Assembly (NCBI GenBank): GCA_963854835.1
Contig: OY978526.1
Coordinates: forward strand, 93,580,640-93,644,639
DNA length: 64,000 bases
Reading direction: 5' to 3'
Source: Megamerina dolium
Lineage: Eukaryota > Arthropoda > Insecta > Diptera > Megamerinidae
Under the pieces are notes generated by a model that saw nothing but the letters and a program-made list of their open reading frames with translations, was not told the origin of the DNA and searched no databases. Both the position numbers and the translations under genes were made by a program. This document shows positions 50,638 through 63,369 of the stretch, one piece after another. The number at the start of each line of letters is the position of its first letter. The stretch's first letter is position 1.

Positions 50638-50985
50638 TGCCGTAGCTCAGTGGTTAGTGTGTTCGCCTTCTGATCTGTAGGTCGTGGTTCAATCCCCGGC
50701 TGATGCGAAATAAATTTAATATCGATAAGATTTTTCTTTCGAATGGTACCCACCTGTCGGCAAGCAATTGGCAATTCTTCCGACAGTAACAACTTGCCAT
50801 GAAAAAGCTTCTTAAAGAACTCTGTGACAAAGCTCAGAAAAAGTGATGTCACAAGTGTTCTGCCGTTCGGAACCGGCTAAAATAAGTAGGTCCCTTCTAA
50901 TACTGTCCAAATTTAAGACGCACAACAGTAATGGAAGAGAAGCTCGGCCAATGAGCCCTTTGGGGCTTTAAGTGCCACATATATA
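50638..50985 (+). mobile_element. tRNA-derived SINE, full length (copy 12)
   Basis: Both pol III boxes are present (TAGCTCAGTGG, GGTTCAATCCC). The full body ends in CCTTTGGGGCTTTAAGTGCC and CACATATATAT. Short TATTATTAT-like flanks may be the target duplication. It lies 90 bp from, and head-to-head with, copy 11. Confidence 0.9.
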
Positions 50986-51009
50986 TATATATATTATTAT
51001 TTTTACAAA

Positions 51010-51500
51010 TAAAAAGAAAAAGGTATTGTCCAACCGATAGGTCACTGCATTCGAATCCGTGGTTGGTTTGGCTTGGTCAGGACTCTGCCCAGTGTGTACT
51101 GTGAGACTAGATGTCGCAGTCGCTTACTAACCACAAATCTACTTTCTTGAGCGTACCTCCCTGCATTAACTGTTGTAGGCGCACATTTAGTTCAGCCTTT
51201 TTCGTTTGCGGAGGTCACTAATAAAAAGCTCAATACGTATCCGAAGTATATTATATATTTATATTATTTAAGAGCTTTGATGTGGCGGGTTTTAAGCCCT
51301 ACACTGAACCTCAAACCCGCAAAATGTTCACCAGACTTCAACCGCCGCTCATCGAGTACCAGGTCGATGTTGTCTTGTCGAGAAGGCAAGTGCTCTAGTC
51401 TCGTCATGTTGAGGCAGTTGGAAACGTTACCTTACGAAAACACCACCAGACCATTAAAGTGTAGTCTATCCACCGAAAAGTGTAAATGCTGGTGATGCGC
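51010..51500. repeat. unclassified repeat-like block related to 22070-22760
   Basis: Shares the AAAATGTTCAC...CTTCA.CCGCC word order with 22470. The 72-codon frame at 51277 has no recognisable domain. Begins just right of SINE copy 12. Confidence 0.35.
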
Positions 51501-52794
51501 TATTGTATACATATAAATGCTTGTGGCGTGGTGAATTAGATCAACTCTCTTTAGCTAATTACACCATTAACGTTGCTAACATATCAATGTAATTCCAATT
51601 CAGCAACAATCACAAAATCAACATCAAGCTGAAATAATAATAACCAACCAACAGCAATATGGTAAGAAATTATTGCTTATGCCGCCGCTGTGGTGAACTG
51701 TTGTAAGATATGCAACAACAATATGACAAAATCATGGGAAAATTGTGTACAATAGAGCCGGCAGCGGCAGCGTAGCAACATTAAAACAACAAGAACAACA
51801 AAGTTGTAATTTTTCTTGATTTAAAGTTTTCGCACGCAAATTAAGATAATCGCGATGAAGGCATCCAATTCTGCCGCTGTTATTGCTGTTTGTATTTTTT
51901 TATGTACATGTACATTATACGTACATATAAGCCGAATGAGCAGTATAATACCCAGTAGCAAAAAAACATCAGCATATACATATGGATGTACACATGTCGA
52001 TACACACTAATGTGTATACAAAATATATACACTGTACGTATGTATGTGTGGGCTCTATGAACAATTTGGTCGAGTTGCTTTACCGAAATTCACATAACAT
52101 ACCGCTGCAGCTAATGTTAATATGTTGTTACTGTGTTGTTGGCAGTCCGTCATTAAATAAGTGGCTGGTTGGTTGCTTGACTTCATAACAATAAGGAGCT
52201 ACCGATCAATATCACGCACTATTGCTGCTCTGTAGTAGTAACTGCTCATACAACATTTGAGGCTACTGTTGCTTGCAGTTGTTATTGTTGTGGCTGCAGT
52301 TTCTATTTTGATTTTAGTTTTGGGGGCCGAAACAGTAGCAAACCGCAAAAGAAAAGAAAATCAAATCACCATCAAGAAAATAATAATAATACGGCAACAA
52401 CAGCAACAATTTCACAAAAGTTTGATATAAATCGTTGAAGAAAGTGTTGTTGTAGCAAAGTAGGTGGTGATACATCATCATCACCACCAACACAGTCGAA
52501 ATTGTAGTCGTTATACATAGGTACACATGCGCACATGCACTGTTGCTGATGCCATAAATGCAACACCCTCCAGAGTTGCAGCGGCTGAGTGCTTTAAAAA
52601 ACATCGCCTTTATGATGCTTCTGCTACATTCATTTTTGTGTTTATATTTATATGCTTTGCATATCAGTGTGCAATACGGAGAAAACAGATAGTAAAAAAA
52701 CAAAATGCAGTGAAAGAAGTCGGTATGTGTCGACTATCAAGCGTCAAAAAATATGATATGTATTCACTTACGACTAAGCGACCTAAGCGGTAAT
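51501..52794. other. CAA/GTT-rich intronic DNA
   Basis: Dense CAACA, GCAGC and GTTGTTG words (51590-51800, 52180-52480). The 129-codon minus frame at 52314 is a by-product of this composition. Candidate cis-regulatory DNA. Confidence 0.4.
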
Positions 52795-53085
52795 CGGATA
52801 GAAGCGACTTTATATGCGAGCTAAATGATATTGTGGGCGTGGCTCGACCATTCTCTAAAAATTTCGAGGTAAGTCTCTTTGATTGCCGTGTATGGTCGTG
52901 GCAGTTCACTGATTATTCCAAATTCAGGTTACTGTAGATGGGCAGAAGGGCATATTATTGGCATAATCTTTAAATCGACTATAGGTGTGACATTGATCAG
53001 GATCATACTTTCATATATCTTCGCGATTCCTCGAAACATCTGACTAAAATGAATATGCCCTCATACTTGGGTGCAGGGTTTAAAA
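52795..53085. repeat. dispersed repeat X, diverged copy
   Basis: GGGCGTGGCTCGACC, TCGTGGCAGTTCACTGATTATT, GAAACATCTGACTAAAATGAATATG and the terminal GGGTGCAGGGTTTA are shared with the copies at 33440 and 39553. Confidence 0.5.
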
Positions 53086-53844
53086 ATTAATAAAGCAAAT
53101 GTGATGGCTCAACAGCTACTAGGCTTACGCTAAATTTTATTTTATTTTAAGAACTTTTGAGAGAAGGTTGCCGAATGAGAAGATGTTGATTTTGATGTAC
53201 TCGTATGTATAAGAAATAACGTAAATTAAATGATGAGTATTTCTTTGTTGCTTTAAACGGGAATTTATGGTTAACTCATCTCAATATTGCATTGCTATTA
53301 TAACATAGTTGGAGTTTCTGCTATGCTATCGGCCTGCGCGTGCACGAAAAACACGAAAGAGATCACATAAAATCCTTACTGTGCCATGTTTAGCATGGGA
53401 AATTCAAATTATAGCTTCAATAAATGTGCATATGTTGTTGTGTGTGCTTTACCAGGAATCCCGTCAAACCAAAATGTGTGTGTAAACGTAGTTATGACTC
53501 ATAAAAGAGTAGTCCAAATATAAGCGATTTTTTGTTTACTCAGAAGATGTACTCGATTTTTAGGGTAATAGCGCAGGTAATCCAAATGGCAGATAGACTG
53601 ACATAGGCATGGTTTCATTTCGATATCGTCCATTTTCGAATTCAGCGATTTACCAACAAATTAAATCATACATACCAAGTTTCTTCTCCATAGCTGTGCA
53701 TCTTCGTATGTAAAGTGTGAAAATATACATACGGAGGCATATGTTCGTATGGAAGGCAGATATAGTTTTTAACCGATTTAGCACATTTTCGAATTTTTAC
53801 TTTTTTTATGAACTATAGGCGCGGATTTGACCCAATTACTCTCA

Positions 53845-54040
53845 TTTGCTCTTATAAAATTGATACACACTGAATGACAGCTTATAAACGACTGAAACTT
53901 ATGTCATTTAAACAGCAATGACTAAGCTACAAATACCCAAAATGGCGGACGAAATGAATGCGTTAAAGAATGTTTTTTAATGCAACCAACTTCACATGAC
54001 AGAATTTATTTGTACACCATTATATGTGTTTATATATCCA
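53845..54040. repeat. dispersed repeat Y, copy 2
   Basis: The shorter relative of 14145-14520, lacking its middle segment. No open frame and no inverted ends. Confidence 0.7.
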
Positions 54041-54224
54041 GAAGCACACGTTTGTATGGGAGGTGGCCGTAGTTTATATGCGATTCATGAGATTATACCA
54101 AAGCTGCTGATATCTTCAAAATATTGAAATTCGACCAACTAATTGAGTTTTTGTAGATTTACCGTTTTCACTCAGAAATTTAAAAACGCTCTCCTATAAA
54201 ATTCATAATTTTGACTTAAGTGGT

Positions 54225-54700
54225 TACTTGCTTATGTGGCCATAACAACCTAACATCGATTTAGGCCGAATATAACATGCTTCACCAGTCATCTCTGTCC
54301 TTAGATAGCTGGCGCCAATTAGAAATTCCAAGTGCCGCCACGTTCTCCAGTACTTTGTCTTTCTACCGGAGGTTAGGTCTTCCTCTTCTGCGTCGTCCTC
54401 CAGCAGGTTCCGAATATAACACCTTCTTAGCTGGAGCGTGTTGTTCCAATCGTTCGACATGACCTAGCCAGCGCAGCCACTGGATTTTGATGCGCTTTAC
54501 TATGTCAATATCGGCATACAGCTCGTACAGCGCCATGGTTGTACCTTATTCGGTACTTGCTACCAACACAAATAGGTCCAAAGATCCTGAGTAGGACTTT
54601 TCTCTCGAAAACTCCAAGCATTCGCTCATCCGAGGCAGAAATTGTCCAGGCTTCAGCTCCATATGTAAGGACCGGCATGATGAGAGACTTGTAGACTTAA
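54225..54700 (-). mobile_element. RTE/craft-type LINE 3' end
   Basis: On the minus strand: YKSLIMPVLTYGAEAWTISA, MLGVFERKVLLRIFGPICVG, YRIRYNH, with a 3' end at CATCGATTTAGGCC. 5'-truncated. Closely related to the copy at 38465. Confidence 0.82.
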
Positions 54701-54734
54701 GCGATTACTGTTTCAAAATAAAAATAAATCAATG

Positions 54735-55340
54735 TCCTTTGAAAAAATAGGTAAATCTTACAATAAAATCGCTAAAATATTAAAAGTTTCGAAAAGTGAT
54801 ATTTCCGAAACTCGGAAGAGCGGCCGATCTAGTAAAACATCGGAAAGAGACTATGGCCGAATATTTGGTCACCACAACCCTCGAACGTGAATCCAATCGA
54901 ACTATGATACTTTGGGATGAGCTTGATAGCTAAATAGATGTACTCTTGGCTACGTAACTTTTGCAAATGTTAAGCTATGACGCTAAGATTTAGAGGGAAT
55001 ATCAACAACAGATGTACCAACTTAACAAAAAAAAAAGAACTCAAATTAGAACGATGAGAGCGCCACACGGTGGTTATTCCAGGAACTTTTTGATCAAGGT
55101 GGTATGTACACATATGGAAATAGAGTGTATGATGAATATTTGAAATGTTGAGTGTTACAGAAAAAAATCTTCAAAAATTAAATATTTATCCGATCTTGAT
55201 AATATTAAACTTAAAGTGTTTGCAATTAATCGGGTGGTTAGTTTTCAAACAAATAAAACATCCCTGATTTTTACAACTTTTTATAAAAAAATAACTTTTA
55301 AAATAAAGTATGTGATGGGAGTCCTTCATATTTAGACACC
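54735..55340 (+). mobile_element. Tc1-like element remnant
   Basis: At 54743-54880 the frame reads KIGKSYNKIAKILKVSKSDI, then TRKSGRSSKTSERDYGRIFG. This is the helix-turn-helix and GRP-box region of a Tc1 transposase. What follows to about 55340 is degraded with many stops and ends in a T/A-rich tail. No inverted repeat ends could be fixed, so the right limit is a guess. Confidence 0.5.
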
Positions 55341-57885
55341 TAACTCCGGTGAACCAACATCCAGCACCAAGTACTGGAAAATTGGTGGAGTTTGCAAATT
55401 TCTAAATAGATTTTCGGTTGTAAAGGTCACATAAGAAGAATAAGACAAATTTACTAGTTTAAAGTGAAAAAAATATGTTAATGTCTTTAGCACGGTAAGC
55501 TCACTTGAATTGCTTTCACAGTTTATCGGTACATATATAAGATTGAATCCATTTTAAACTCGACTCTTTGAACTGCTTAAAGAAAGGTGGCACGTAAAAG
55601 AAACAAGTGTCAAACAGCTGCTTCCGTTCTTTGTCTTTATGCACTGTCGTGGTGGTATGGATTAGTTGTTAGGAATTATGTTTTGCCTGTTACTCTCATT
55701 TGTGGATTTGCAATTTTGTTGATGTGGCACTGCACTGGTAGAAGTGTTGGTGGTGATCTATGTGCTAATGTGCAGAAATAGCCACGGCAACAACAGCACA
55801 GCAATGCAAAGCACAGCAATGCAAACCTTTTTTTGATTAAGATCTTTTCATGTTAAAATAAAACGTACCTAGTTACGTGTACAAAAACACATACAGTTGG
55901 TAACACGCGTATGGTTGTCAGCGCTTTAGTTAGATTTTATGTTTTCACTTTTAATTAGCAGTAACAACCAACAATACAACAACAACAACAACAAGCACTA
56001 CAGAAAAACAAAATCACAAAAGATAAAAGTACGAGTTACAACAAGACAACAACAGCAGAAACCAACAAAAAAAAAAAAGCAACAAAAATGGTTTTTTGCA
56101 ACAACAGCCAACAAGATGTTAATCGGCTCTAGTAGTTTTCGAGTAGATAAACCATCATCAACATGCTGCAAATTTTTGTAATGCTTCTAATGTTGCTGCT
56201 GTTGTTTTAAGAGTCCCTTTATGATGATGCTGCTACCTCTTGATAATACTTATTATGTGTTAACTTTTTTGATATCATATTTAAAATTGTTGTTGTTGTT
56301 GTTGCTGTTGTGATAACCTTTTCATGATTTCTGTTACATGTAAAATGTGGGTGTTATCACGTATGAGTACGAGTATTATATGTGGCTCTTCATAAATACA
56401 ATTTCTTGTCTACTGAAATGAATTCGTGAATATAGCTATATTATGCAGAAAATATCGTTTAATATACACATTGCCAAGGTTCAATTTTAAGCTATTAATT
56501 TTGACTTTCAAAATTGTTGGAAAAATTAGTGTAGTCAGTCCAAGTAGTGTAATCCAATTCGAATACGTAGTTCTTGCATAATTTTGCTTCCATGAACTTA
56601 CAACTTAGACCTTTGTACCACACTTTTAGAACGTCCCACCATTTATGTATATTCTCTCCAATAGTTTTCTTAGTATAATTCAAATTTAAAAATTTTTTAA
56701 AAGCTCACTCCTTTTAATTAACAAATAAAACATCAATTAATTGCACTGCACTTTTGTTTTATCATTTCTAAAACAGTCTATCGATTATCGATTAATCGAT
56801 AAAAACTCCGATTTTTAAAAAATTACTATGTTTATATATCAACAAAAAGCTAATGCTTTTTAGAAAGTAGAAAAACAGTACTTTTTATCAATACGCTTCT
56901 CAAATATATTCCGATGTAACAACGAATGAATATAAATTGCATTTTCGAAAGTAGAAATAATAAAAAACTTATTTACTTGCAATTAAAATTGCATTCAAAA
57001 TGGCTGCCTTGGTTTTTAAGTGTTTTTTTTTTTTCATATGCGCGCTCCCTTAGAAGTACAGGGTATGCTAAGAAGAAATGCTAGGGTAAAAAAAAAAGAA
57101 TGAAACTCTGATATAAATTGTATACCCTTAGAGTGATTCTGGGACCAGTGAGAGCCAATTTCATGAAAATTTTGAGTTTTGGGGGGGGAGGGGGTTTGGC
57201 GGTTGGTCGGCCCTTCTAAGTGGTTATGGGAGGTTATGTTGTAAAGAAATATGGGTATAAAAAAATTAATGGTGCTTGGCGTTAAATTTGATTCATCTAG
57301 AGACGATTGCTGGAATGCTTTGTAGTTACTTGTTAATTTTCAGCAGTTTCTGGGTTCATTTAATATGAGAGCCATCTTTAGAAAATGGAGATAATAATAA
57401 AAGGAATGGAATTCTGAATTATATTTCACCCTTCTATAAACAATGTTTGTGAAGCAATGGAATTATTTGTATATTTTTATATGTTTTCCTTTCCGTTTTG
57501 TATGGCAACGCCCTTAAGGGATTCAGATAGGGAATGAATAAGTTCAGTAGAACTATTCGGGAGTTAAAGCTAATGTGAATCGAGTGTGGGCGATTCTTGG
57601 GTAACTATTAAGAAATTTATCGATTTTTTAGTATTTTTAAGTTCATTTTGTATGAGCGTCTTCTTAGGGGACAGAAATAGGTCATACGAATGTATGGAGA
57701 AAATTATATGATGAAGAAATAAATTTGGGGAATATATAAAGACATCAATTTTATAGGGGAGCTCCTCTAAGTTTTGGGGGGCAATTAATCGAATATATGT
57801 ACAATTAATTGAATATACAATATTTAGACTATGAGAACTAAACAAATACTATATATAAATATGTATGTTTTTAAATCCTTTATAG
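55341..57885. other. intronic DNA upstream of the bHLH exon
   Basis: (CAA)n at 55975-55994, (GTT)n at 56285-56310, an ATCGAT cluster at 56775, and GC-richer G-runs near 57180. No element ends identified. Confidence 0.5.
55797..55827. repeat. 15-bp tandem duplication
   Basis: CACAGCAATGCAAAG is followed at once by CACAGCAATGCAAAC. Confidence 0.85.
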
Positions 57886-58067
57886 ATTTGACGCGAATAA
57901 ATCAACAAAAGGTGCTTCAAAACTACGTCGGGATCTAATCAATGCTGAAATTGCAAATTTACGCGATTTATTGCCACTGCCACAATCGACAAGACAACGT
58001 CTATCGCAATTGCAACTTATGGCATTGGTGTGCGTATATGTTCGAAAGGCCAACTATTTTCAGCAAG
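57886..58067 (+). CDS. dysf: dysfusion, bHLH exon
   Basis: This exon of 182 bases supplies the third base of an Arg codon, 60 whole codons and one base of the next. It encodes the bHLH domain: basic part NKSTKGASKLRRD, helix 1 INAEIANLRDLLPL, loop PQSTRQR, helix 2 LSQLQLMALVCVYVRK, then ANYFQQ. The KGASK.RRD.INAEI.NL..LLPL pattern is diagnostic of the NPAS4/dysfusion group rather than of Trachealess, Sim or Hif. The acceptor is TTTATAG/ATTTG and the donor CAAG/GTAAGC (phase 1), so the next codon begins with G; both are good insect splice sites. The basic region should contact DNA as a dimer with Tango/ARNT (family knowledge). The PAS domains are not found in the remaining 5.9 kb and are inferred to lie to the right. 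No frameshift or stop interrupts the exon, so the gene looks functional. Confidence 0.93.
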
Positions 58068-59344
58068 GTAAGCAAATGTTTGTGGGCAAAATCAATATAC
58101 ATAAGTATATTGAAGTTTCCACCTTAGGTTGCGATTACGATTTTAAACAAAAGACAAAATCGTTACATTTTGCATGTTTTTTTTTTTTTGTATGTCCAGT
58201 AACCCAACCTGTTACACAATATTGTTATTGCAACCAATATATCAAATTATAATTGAATAAAATTTGCATTCATAGTTTACATGTATTAAAGTTATATTTT
58301 CCATTTGTCTAAGTACCTTAATGATGATTGTAAATTCAACTTAATTTTGAATCGATTTTTTTTTTCAGCATGCGTAGCATTTTTATATAATTGTGTGTGT
58401 TAATAGAATACAGATTGAAACTAAAGAAAACTCCCGACTATAAATTATTAAAGAAAATATGGAAAAAATTTTTTTTACAAATTCTTCTTCCTATTCTTGG
58501 TAGCATGTAAATTTGAAATAAATTTGTAATTGATAGAAATGCTAAATATCCGCTTTCGTCAGGTCCCAAAGTACTATAAAATAAATAAAATGTATTTTTA
58601 TATTATTCAGCTAAATTATATGATATTAATTTAGTGGCTTCGAAAATGATGCCTATAAATTTACACCAATTTAAATCGCTAAAATTGATTAGGAAGAGTT
58701 TAAGCGAAAAAGAAAAATTCTATATTCATAAGTAGATGCATAATATTTCTCATTACTTGCAACAAATGGCAAACGTTCAGTACGCATCGTATTTGGGTAC
58801 ATAAATACTATTTGTACTGTGAGTGCATTTTTATGGAAATTTCTAAGAAATGCAATTAGCTCAAAAGTCAATTAAACTCTTATATTGTATACTTACATTC
58901 ATATTTAGAACAATTTGCTAGAAGTGATGAGACTATACAGATTAAAAGTTTCAAATTTATATACATTTCTCAGAACTTGGGAATATGTACTAAACATACT
59001 TATTATAACAAATGAAAATCCAAACTCCCACGCGTGCACTTGTATTGTGAAATTAGCATTGGAAGATACTGTTCCGGTATTTTGTGACAACACCTTCTAC
59101 ACCACTACATATAGTCAATTTTAGAAATTCACAAAGCAAACATGTTGCTCAAACGAAATTTAGATGTGCCTTTTTTTTTCTTTTGTAGACGTACGTACAT
59201 ACGGACATACAGTACAATACTAGCATATACCCAATGGGTAGCAAAGAACATGTTTATCCAAAGTGAATATATAATTAAGTAAATGCTTACAATAAAATAC
59301 AACTGTCTAACTAAGAAAAATCATTTCAAAGATTAACAATTCAA

Positions 59345-59660
59345 TCGGATACCTGCAGAAAACTGACAAGAGCTGGACGGTATTTAGTGGAGAATCTCTT
59401 AACATACTTTTAGATATACACTTTCCCGTTATCTAGTGAAGAATCTCTGAATATACTTTTAGATACATACTTTCCCGATATAGTAGCTAGTACCACGACT
59501 TTAACTGAATACTGGAGACAGATTGGAATCCAATGCAGTAGCCAATGCAAAAAAATATTTGTAGAGGGCTTTAATAAGGAACAACGAGAGCAATTCTTAC
59601 CAAATTTTAAAATACTGAAAGCTCATGAGGTAGATGGAGTGCTCCCATAGATTTCTTACA
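59345..59660 (+). mobile_element. decayed LINE coding remnant with internal duplication
   Basis: DKSWTVFSGESLNILLDIHF is followed by a repeat, SEESLNILLDTYFPDI, typical of the EALxLLLDTHFP word between endonuclease and RT in Jockey/R1-type LINEs. The frame stays open for about 70 codons (TLTEYWRQIGIQCSSQCKK, FVEGFNKEQREQFLPNFK) to TAG. The last part is not recognised. Confidence 0.45.
59386..59483. repeat. 49-bp tandem duplication
   Basis: Two diverged units starting AGTGGAGAATCTCT and AGTGAAGAATCTCT, each containing ATACTTTTAGATA and ACTTTCCCG. They lie inside the LINE remnant. Confidence 0.75.
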
Positions 59661-60446
59661 TTCCTGAATTTCCCATTGGGAATAAAAGTACATGTAGCAA
59701 GAATACATAATCTACAAGAGGGTGCATCGATCTAGGTGTGTCAGTATTAACGACAAATAGTGTAATATATGAAACATACAATTAGTACCTATGTATAGTA
59801 CATTTTTTTTTAATGTGCATTAAATAATAATATCATACAAATATAGTAAATCCTCTGACAAATCAAATTATATGATTTTGTTGGAAGAGAAAAATGTTTG
59901 TACAGCAACAACAATGACAAGTTCACTAGCACATATAGTTCCAGATTAATACTTTATCAAATATTTTAATGGTATAGGAGATGCCACATGCCCTTTTGCG
60001 GACCGCGTGTGCTGACGCTGTGCCAAAGTTGCAGCATGTTTCGTTCTGGTGTGTAATTTCTCAATCCGGATTTAACTTATTTTCATATTCAAATTAAAAT
60101 AATGTTAATAAGTAAACAACAATTAATTAATGCCTATAATTGCATTAAAAAAAGCGTTTAATTTAAGCGCCCCCCAACAAGAGCTTAATATTAGACGTAT
60201 CACTGTACCTGTACTTAACACATACATATACATTGATACAATAAATGCATGTACAATAGTTCAAATTCAATGAGTTCTTTGAAATTATGTTTGAACAGTC
60301 AAATATGTTATATATAGGATACAGATGGTTGTTACCATTTTCCTTACCAGATTTCATTGAAAATATGAGACACAGCTAATGGCTCCTAATAATGTACCAT
60401 AGCTGGTGCCATATATATACACAATGCCAACAATGTAATATAATAC

Positions 60447-60478
60447 AATGATGATGATGATAATGATGATGAAGAAGA
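60447..60478. repeat. (GAT)n/(GAA)n microsatellite
   Basis: GATGATGATGATAATGATGATGAAGAAG. Confidence 0.85.
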
Positions 60479-60737
60479 AAATTACCACCCACGGCCTCAC
60501 CTACAAATTGTTTTAATGCAATTCAGATTTGATGTCAGTTTTTCATTTTTTTTTTCCACCAAGTTTCAATATTATTATTATTGTAGTAATGTAATTGTTC
60601 TCTCAAGTTCAATGCAAACATCAAAGTGTTCGATTTGTATTGATGATGATTACAACAATTCTTGTTGTTGTTCTTGATAATGTCTACTACAGCAACCACC
60701 ACTACATGCTAATGATAATAATAATAAAGAAGATTAT

Positions 60738-60790
60738 TATAATGATGATGATGGTGATGATGCTGCTGCTGCTGCTGCTACTGCTGATGT
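60738..60790. repeat. (GAT)n(GCT)n compound repeat
   Basis: GATGATGATGGTGATGATGC followed by five or six GCT units. A further (GTT)n run lies at 60925-60950. Confidence 0.85.
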
Positions 60791-61139
60791 TTGCCTTGTT
60801 TGTTGATGACGCCACTGTGGCCATGACACATTTACTCTGTGATTCATTTGTTTATTGGAAATTGTCTAATTTATTATTACTTGTTGGCTTTTTTCTATTG
60901 CCACTCATTTCCATTCAGTGTTACTGTTGTTGTTGTTGTTGTTGTTGTTATTATGCTTTCTATTAAAAAAATTATAAAAAAAAAACGCTGCTTACATCTA
61001 CTCATATTATATTTTTATCTTTTAAATGTAATCAATTGTTCACTAATATTTATACATGGTATATTCAATGCTTGAATTATTAATAATTGACTGTTGTTAA
61101 TGCCATTTTTAATTGACTATAATTTACTTCAATTAAATG

Positions 61140-61140
<1 letters not shown>

Positions 61141-61180
<40 letters not shown>
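61141..61180. repeat. (TA)n microsatellite
   Basis: About 38 bases of uninterrupted TA. Confidence 0.95.
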
Positions 61181-61181
<1 letters not shown>

Positions 61182-62184
61182 AGAATATTTATGTATGTAT
61201 ACGTGTATGCAAATATAAGCATTTTTAAAAGGAACTCGATGGGAAAATTTGAATTCACCACTATGAGTATATAAGGTACCAGGAAATTGAAAAGTTTACA
61301 TACATACTTATTTATAGATATTCTTTTTGCATCATTATTCATCTCTTCCAGTTTGTTTCTTAAGTCTTTTGTAATCAATATATCGACTATTTGAATAATT
61401 TCTTTTAAAAATCGATACAAATTTAATACAATACAATATGAAATCAAATTCTTCATCACAAATACAACATTACTATGTGTAAAAAATAAGTAAATAAGTT
61501 TTCTAATTAATAAACTCATGTTAGAAGTAGGTAACTATGATAAACAGATGTATAACAGATAAGTCTTATAAATATAAGGAAATCTTCAGACGCACAAATA
61601 CATACAATTTTTTTTTTTTGTAATGTAATGTGCATGTGTATATGACATATAATAAACGCATATTTACTTTATCTATTTAATATATGCTAATGAATTTCAC
61701 TATAATTTAAAAATATAACAACGAACACGCGTCCATCATAGCACATACTTTCATACACAACATACGTCAACATACATTTGTGTACACAATATTTACGTAC
61801 ACATACACAAGTACTTTGTGTAACTGTACATTAAGGTAGAGTAGTGTCATAATAATGGGAGCAACCCTCTTGGATGGCGAACTAATTAAGAAAATAGTAC
61901 AATATATAATATCGACAGATTAAAAATATATTAATTTTTCTTTCACAGAGGACGAATTTACACTTCAATTTACTCAAGAAGTACTCTAGTTAAGTGCACC
62001 TAACCTAACCATTTTTGGAAATGTGTAATTTTACACTTTACACAAAGTCAAAAATTATACCAGTTATGCACTTCGAACCAATGGTTAGTGAATTTTAAAA
62101 CAATATTCCTCGAAAATTGTAGAAATATTGCTTTGAAATGAAATATTTTAGATTTTTAGCTAGAATATTTTAGATTTTAGATAT

Positions 62185-63180
62185 CTAGCCCTATTGAGGA
62201 CAATAAAGTGGCGGACGAACTAGCGAGAGCTGGCTCGTCTTCTCCACTGACGGGCCCGGAACCTTTCTGCGGTATAAGCTGGGCATCGGCCAAAGCTATG
62301 ATAGAAAAACATTACCATGACAAATACATTCTACAATGAACAAATTTGACGGGTCTTCGCCAAGCGAAAGCTCTCATCAGCTTTAATGCAGCTTTTGATA
62401 GAATTAGTCTTATAGCCTAGACAGACGGCAGCCTAATTCCGGATTACCGGCGCACTTAATCTGAATAAAATAATAACCTGACAGTCGGCAGTTTGCGGAT
62501 TAACTAAACGGCTGATTGTTGTTTTATTAGGTGGTCTGTCGTCTATCACTCTCGATATGAGAAAATCTACAAGAAGTACGTGAACTGAAAACTATCAGAA
62601 ACTTGTAAATTGACATTCACCGTTCGTAATTGACAGCTGGATTTATTTGTTCGCCAACACTTTTCATGTTGAAAACTGTTAACAATTGTTGAAAGTTTTT
62701 TGTTAGCGAACACACCTAATATTTTGTAAAATGGATGGAGAAAAATTCACAATAGACAATTTTCAGCAGTATTTCCATAGCAAATTGCCCTAATCCTCTT
62801 TTATTTTGAGAATTAGCTCATAGAGTTTATGCAGATTAGCTGCAGTTAATGCCCGAGTTAATTCGAATTAACTCGATAATCCGGAATTAGGCTGCCGTCT
62901 GTCTAGGCTATTAGCAAAACAAAACTACGCCTAATAACCTGCTATCTCTCAGGACATAACTGGTTAAAATACCACCTCCACAAAATGGTACTATCCTCTG
63001 ACACGGAGTGTAGACTCTGTCTGGAGGAGGATGAAACATCAATCCACATTCTTTGCGAATGTCCGGCCCTGGACAGACTACGCCTCAAACACTTTCAGCT
63101 GAGTTTCCCAACACCAGCTTTAATCATCAAAAGTTCGATAAGATGAATTCTATCCTTCATTAAAAAGGTAGAAGAGATTC
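62185..63180 (+). mobile_element. LINE RNase H and C-terminal region, split by a MITE
   Basis: Left part: DNKVADELARAGSSSPLTG, then CGISWASAKAMIEKHY. This is the end of an RNase H domain (xNxxADxLA) of an R1/Loa/Jockey-group LINE. Right part after 62914: LSGHNWLKYHL.KMVLSSD, CRLCLEEDETSIHILCECPAL, DRLRLKHF, the usual C-terminal C-C-H-C motif. Two stops are seen. The MITE at 62413-62910 sits exactly between them. Confidence 0.82.
62413..62910. mobile_element. PIF/Harbinger-like MITE, copy 3 (opposite orientation)
   Basis: 498 bp, inverted relative to the other copies, flanked by TTA at 62410-62412 and 62911-62913. It is inserted inside a LINE RNase H/zinc-motif region (62185-63180) and splits it, so it is younger than that LINE copy. 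Confidence 0.92.
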
Positions 63181-63369
63181 TAGTGTCGTAAACGGGCTTG
63201 GATACAAAAGATCTCGTTTAGTCGCAGTGCCCGTAACACTTGTGGTTGGCCCCCAGAGGTATCAGCTATAGGGCTCATATCCTCTAGCAGACCTTGGTCT
63301 GGTTTCGCATGGTCCTTATTTAAGATTTCGTTATTCTATTTTGTGCTGAACTCTAATTTAAATAAATAA

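Larger units (their letters stand above)
59661..62184. other. intronic DNA with trinucleotide runs
   Basis: GAT, GCT and GTT repeats between 60.44 and 60.96 kb and a TA tract at 61141. Frames at 60595 and 61133 are shaped by these repeats. Confidence 0.5.

Noticed and set aside
52314..52703. 129-codon minus-strand frame
   Set aside because: Low-complexity antisense of CAA/CAG-rich DNA; no domain.
58328..58425. Possible next dysf exon after a T-rich acceptor at about 58368
   Set aside because: The joined frame meets a stop within about 12 codons and shows no PAS-like sequence.
60595..61075. Frames with Met, Leu and Val runs
   Set aside because: Caused by GAT, GCT and GTT repeats.
61133..61519. 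128-codon minus-strand frame with hydrophobic stretches, superficially like a membrane receptor end
   Set aside because: Ends in the TA microsatellite, composition follows local AT content, no recognisable motif.
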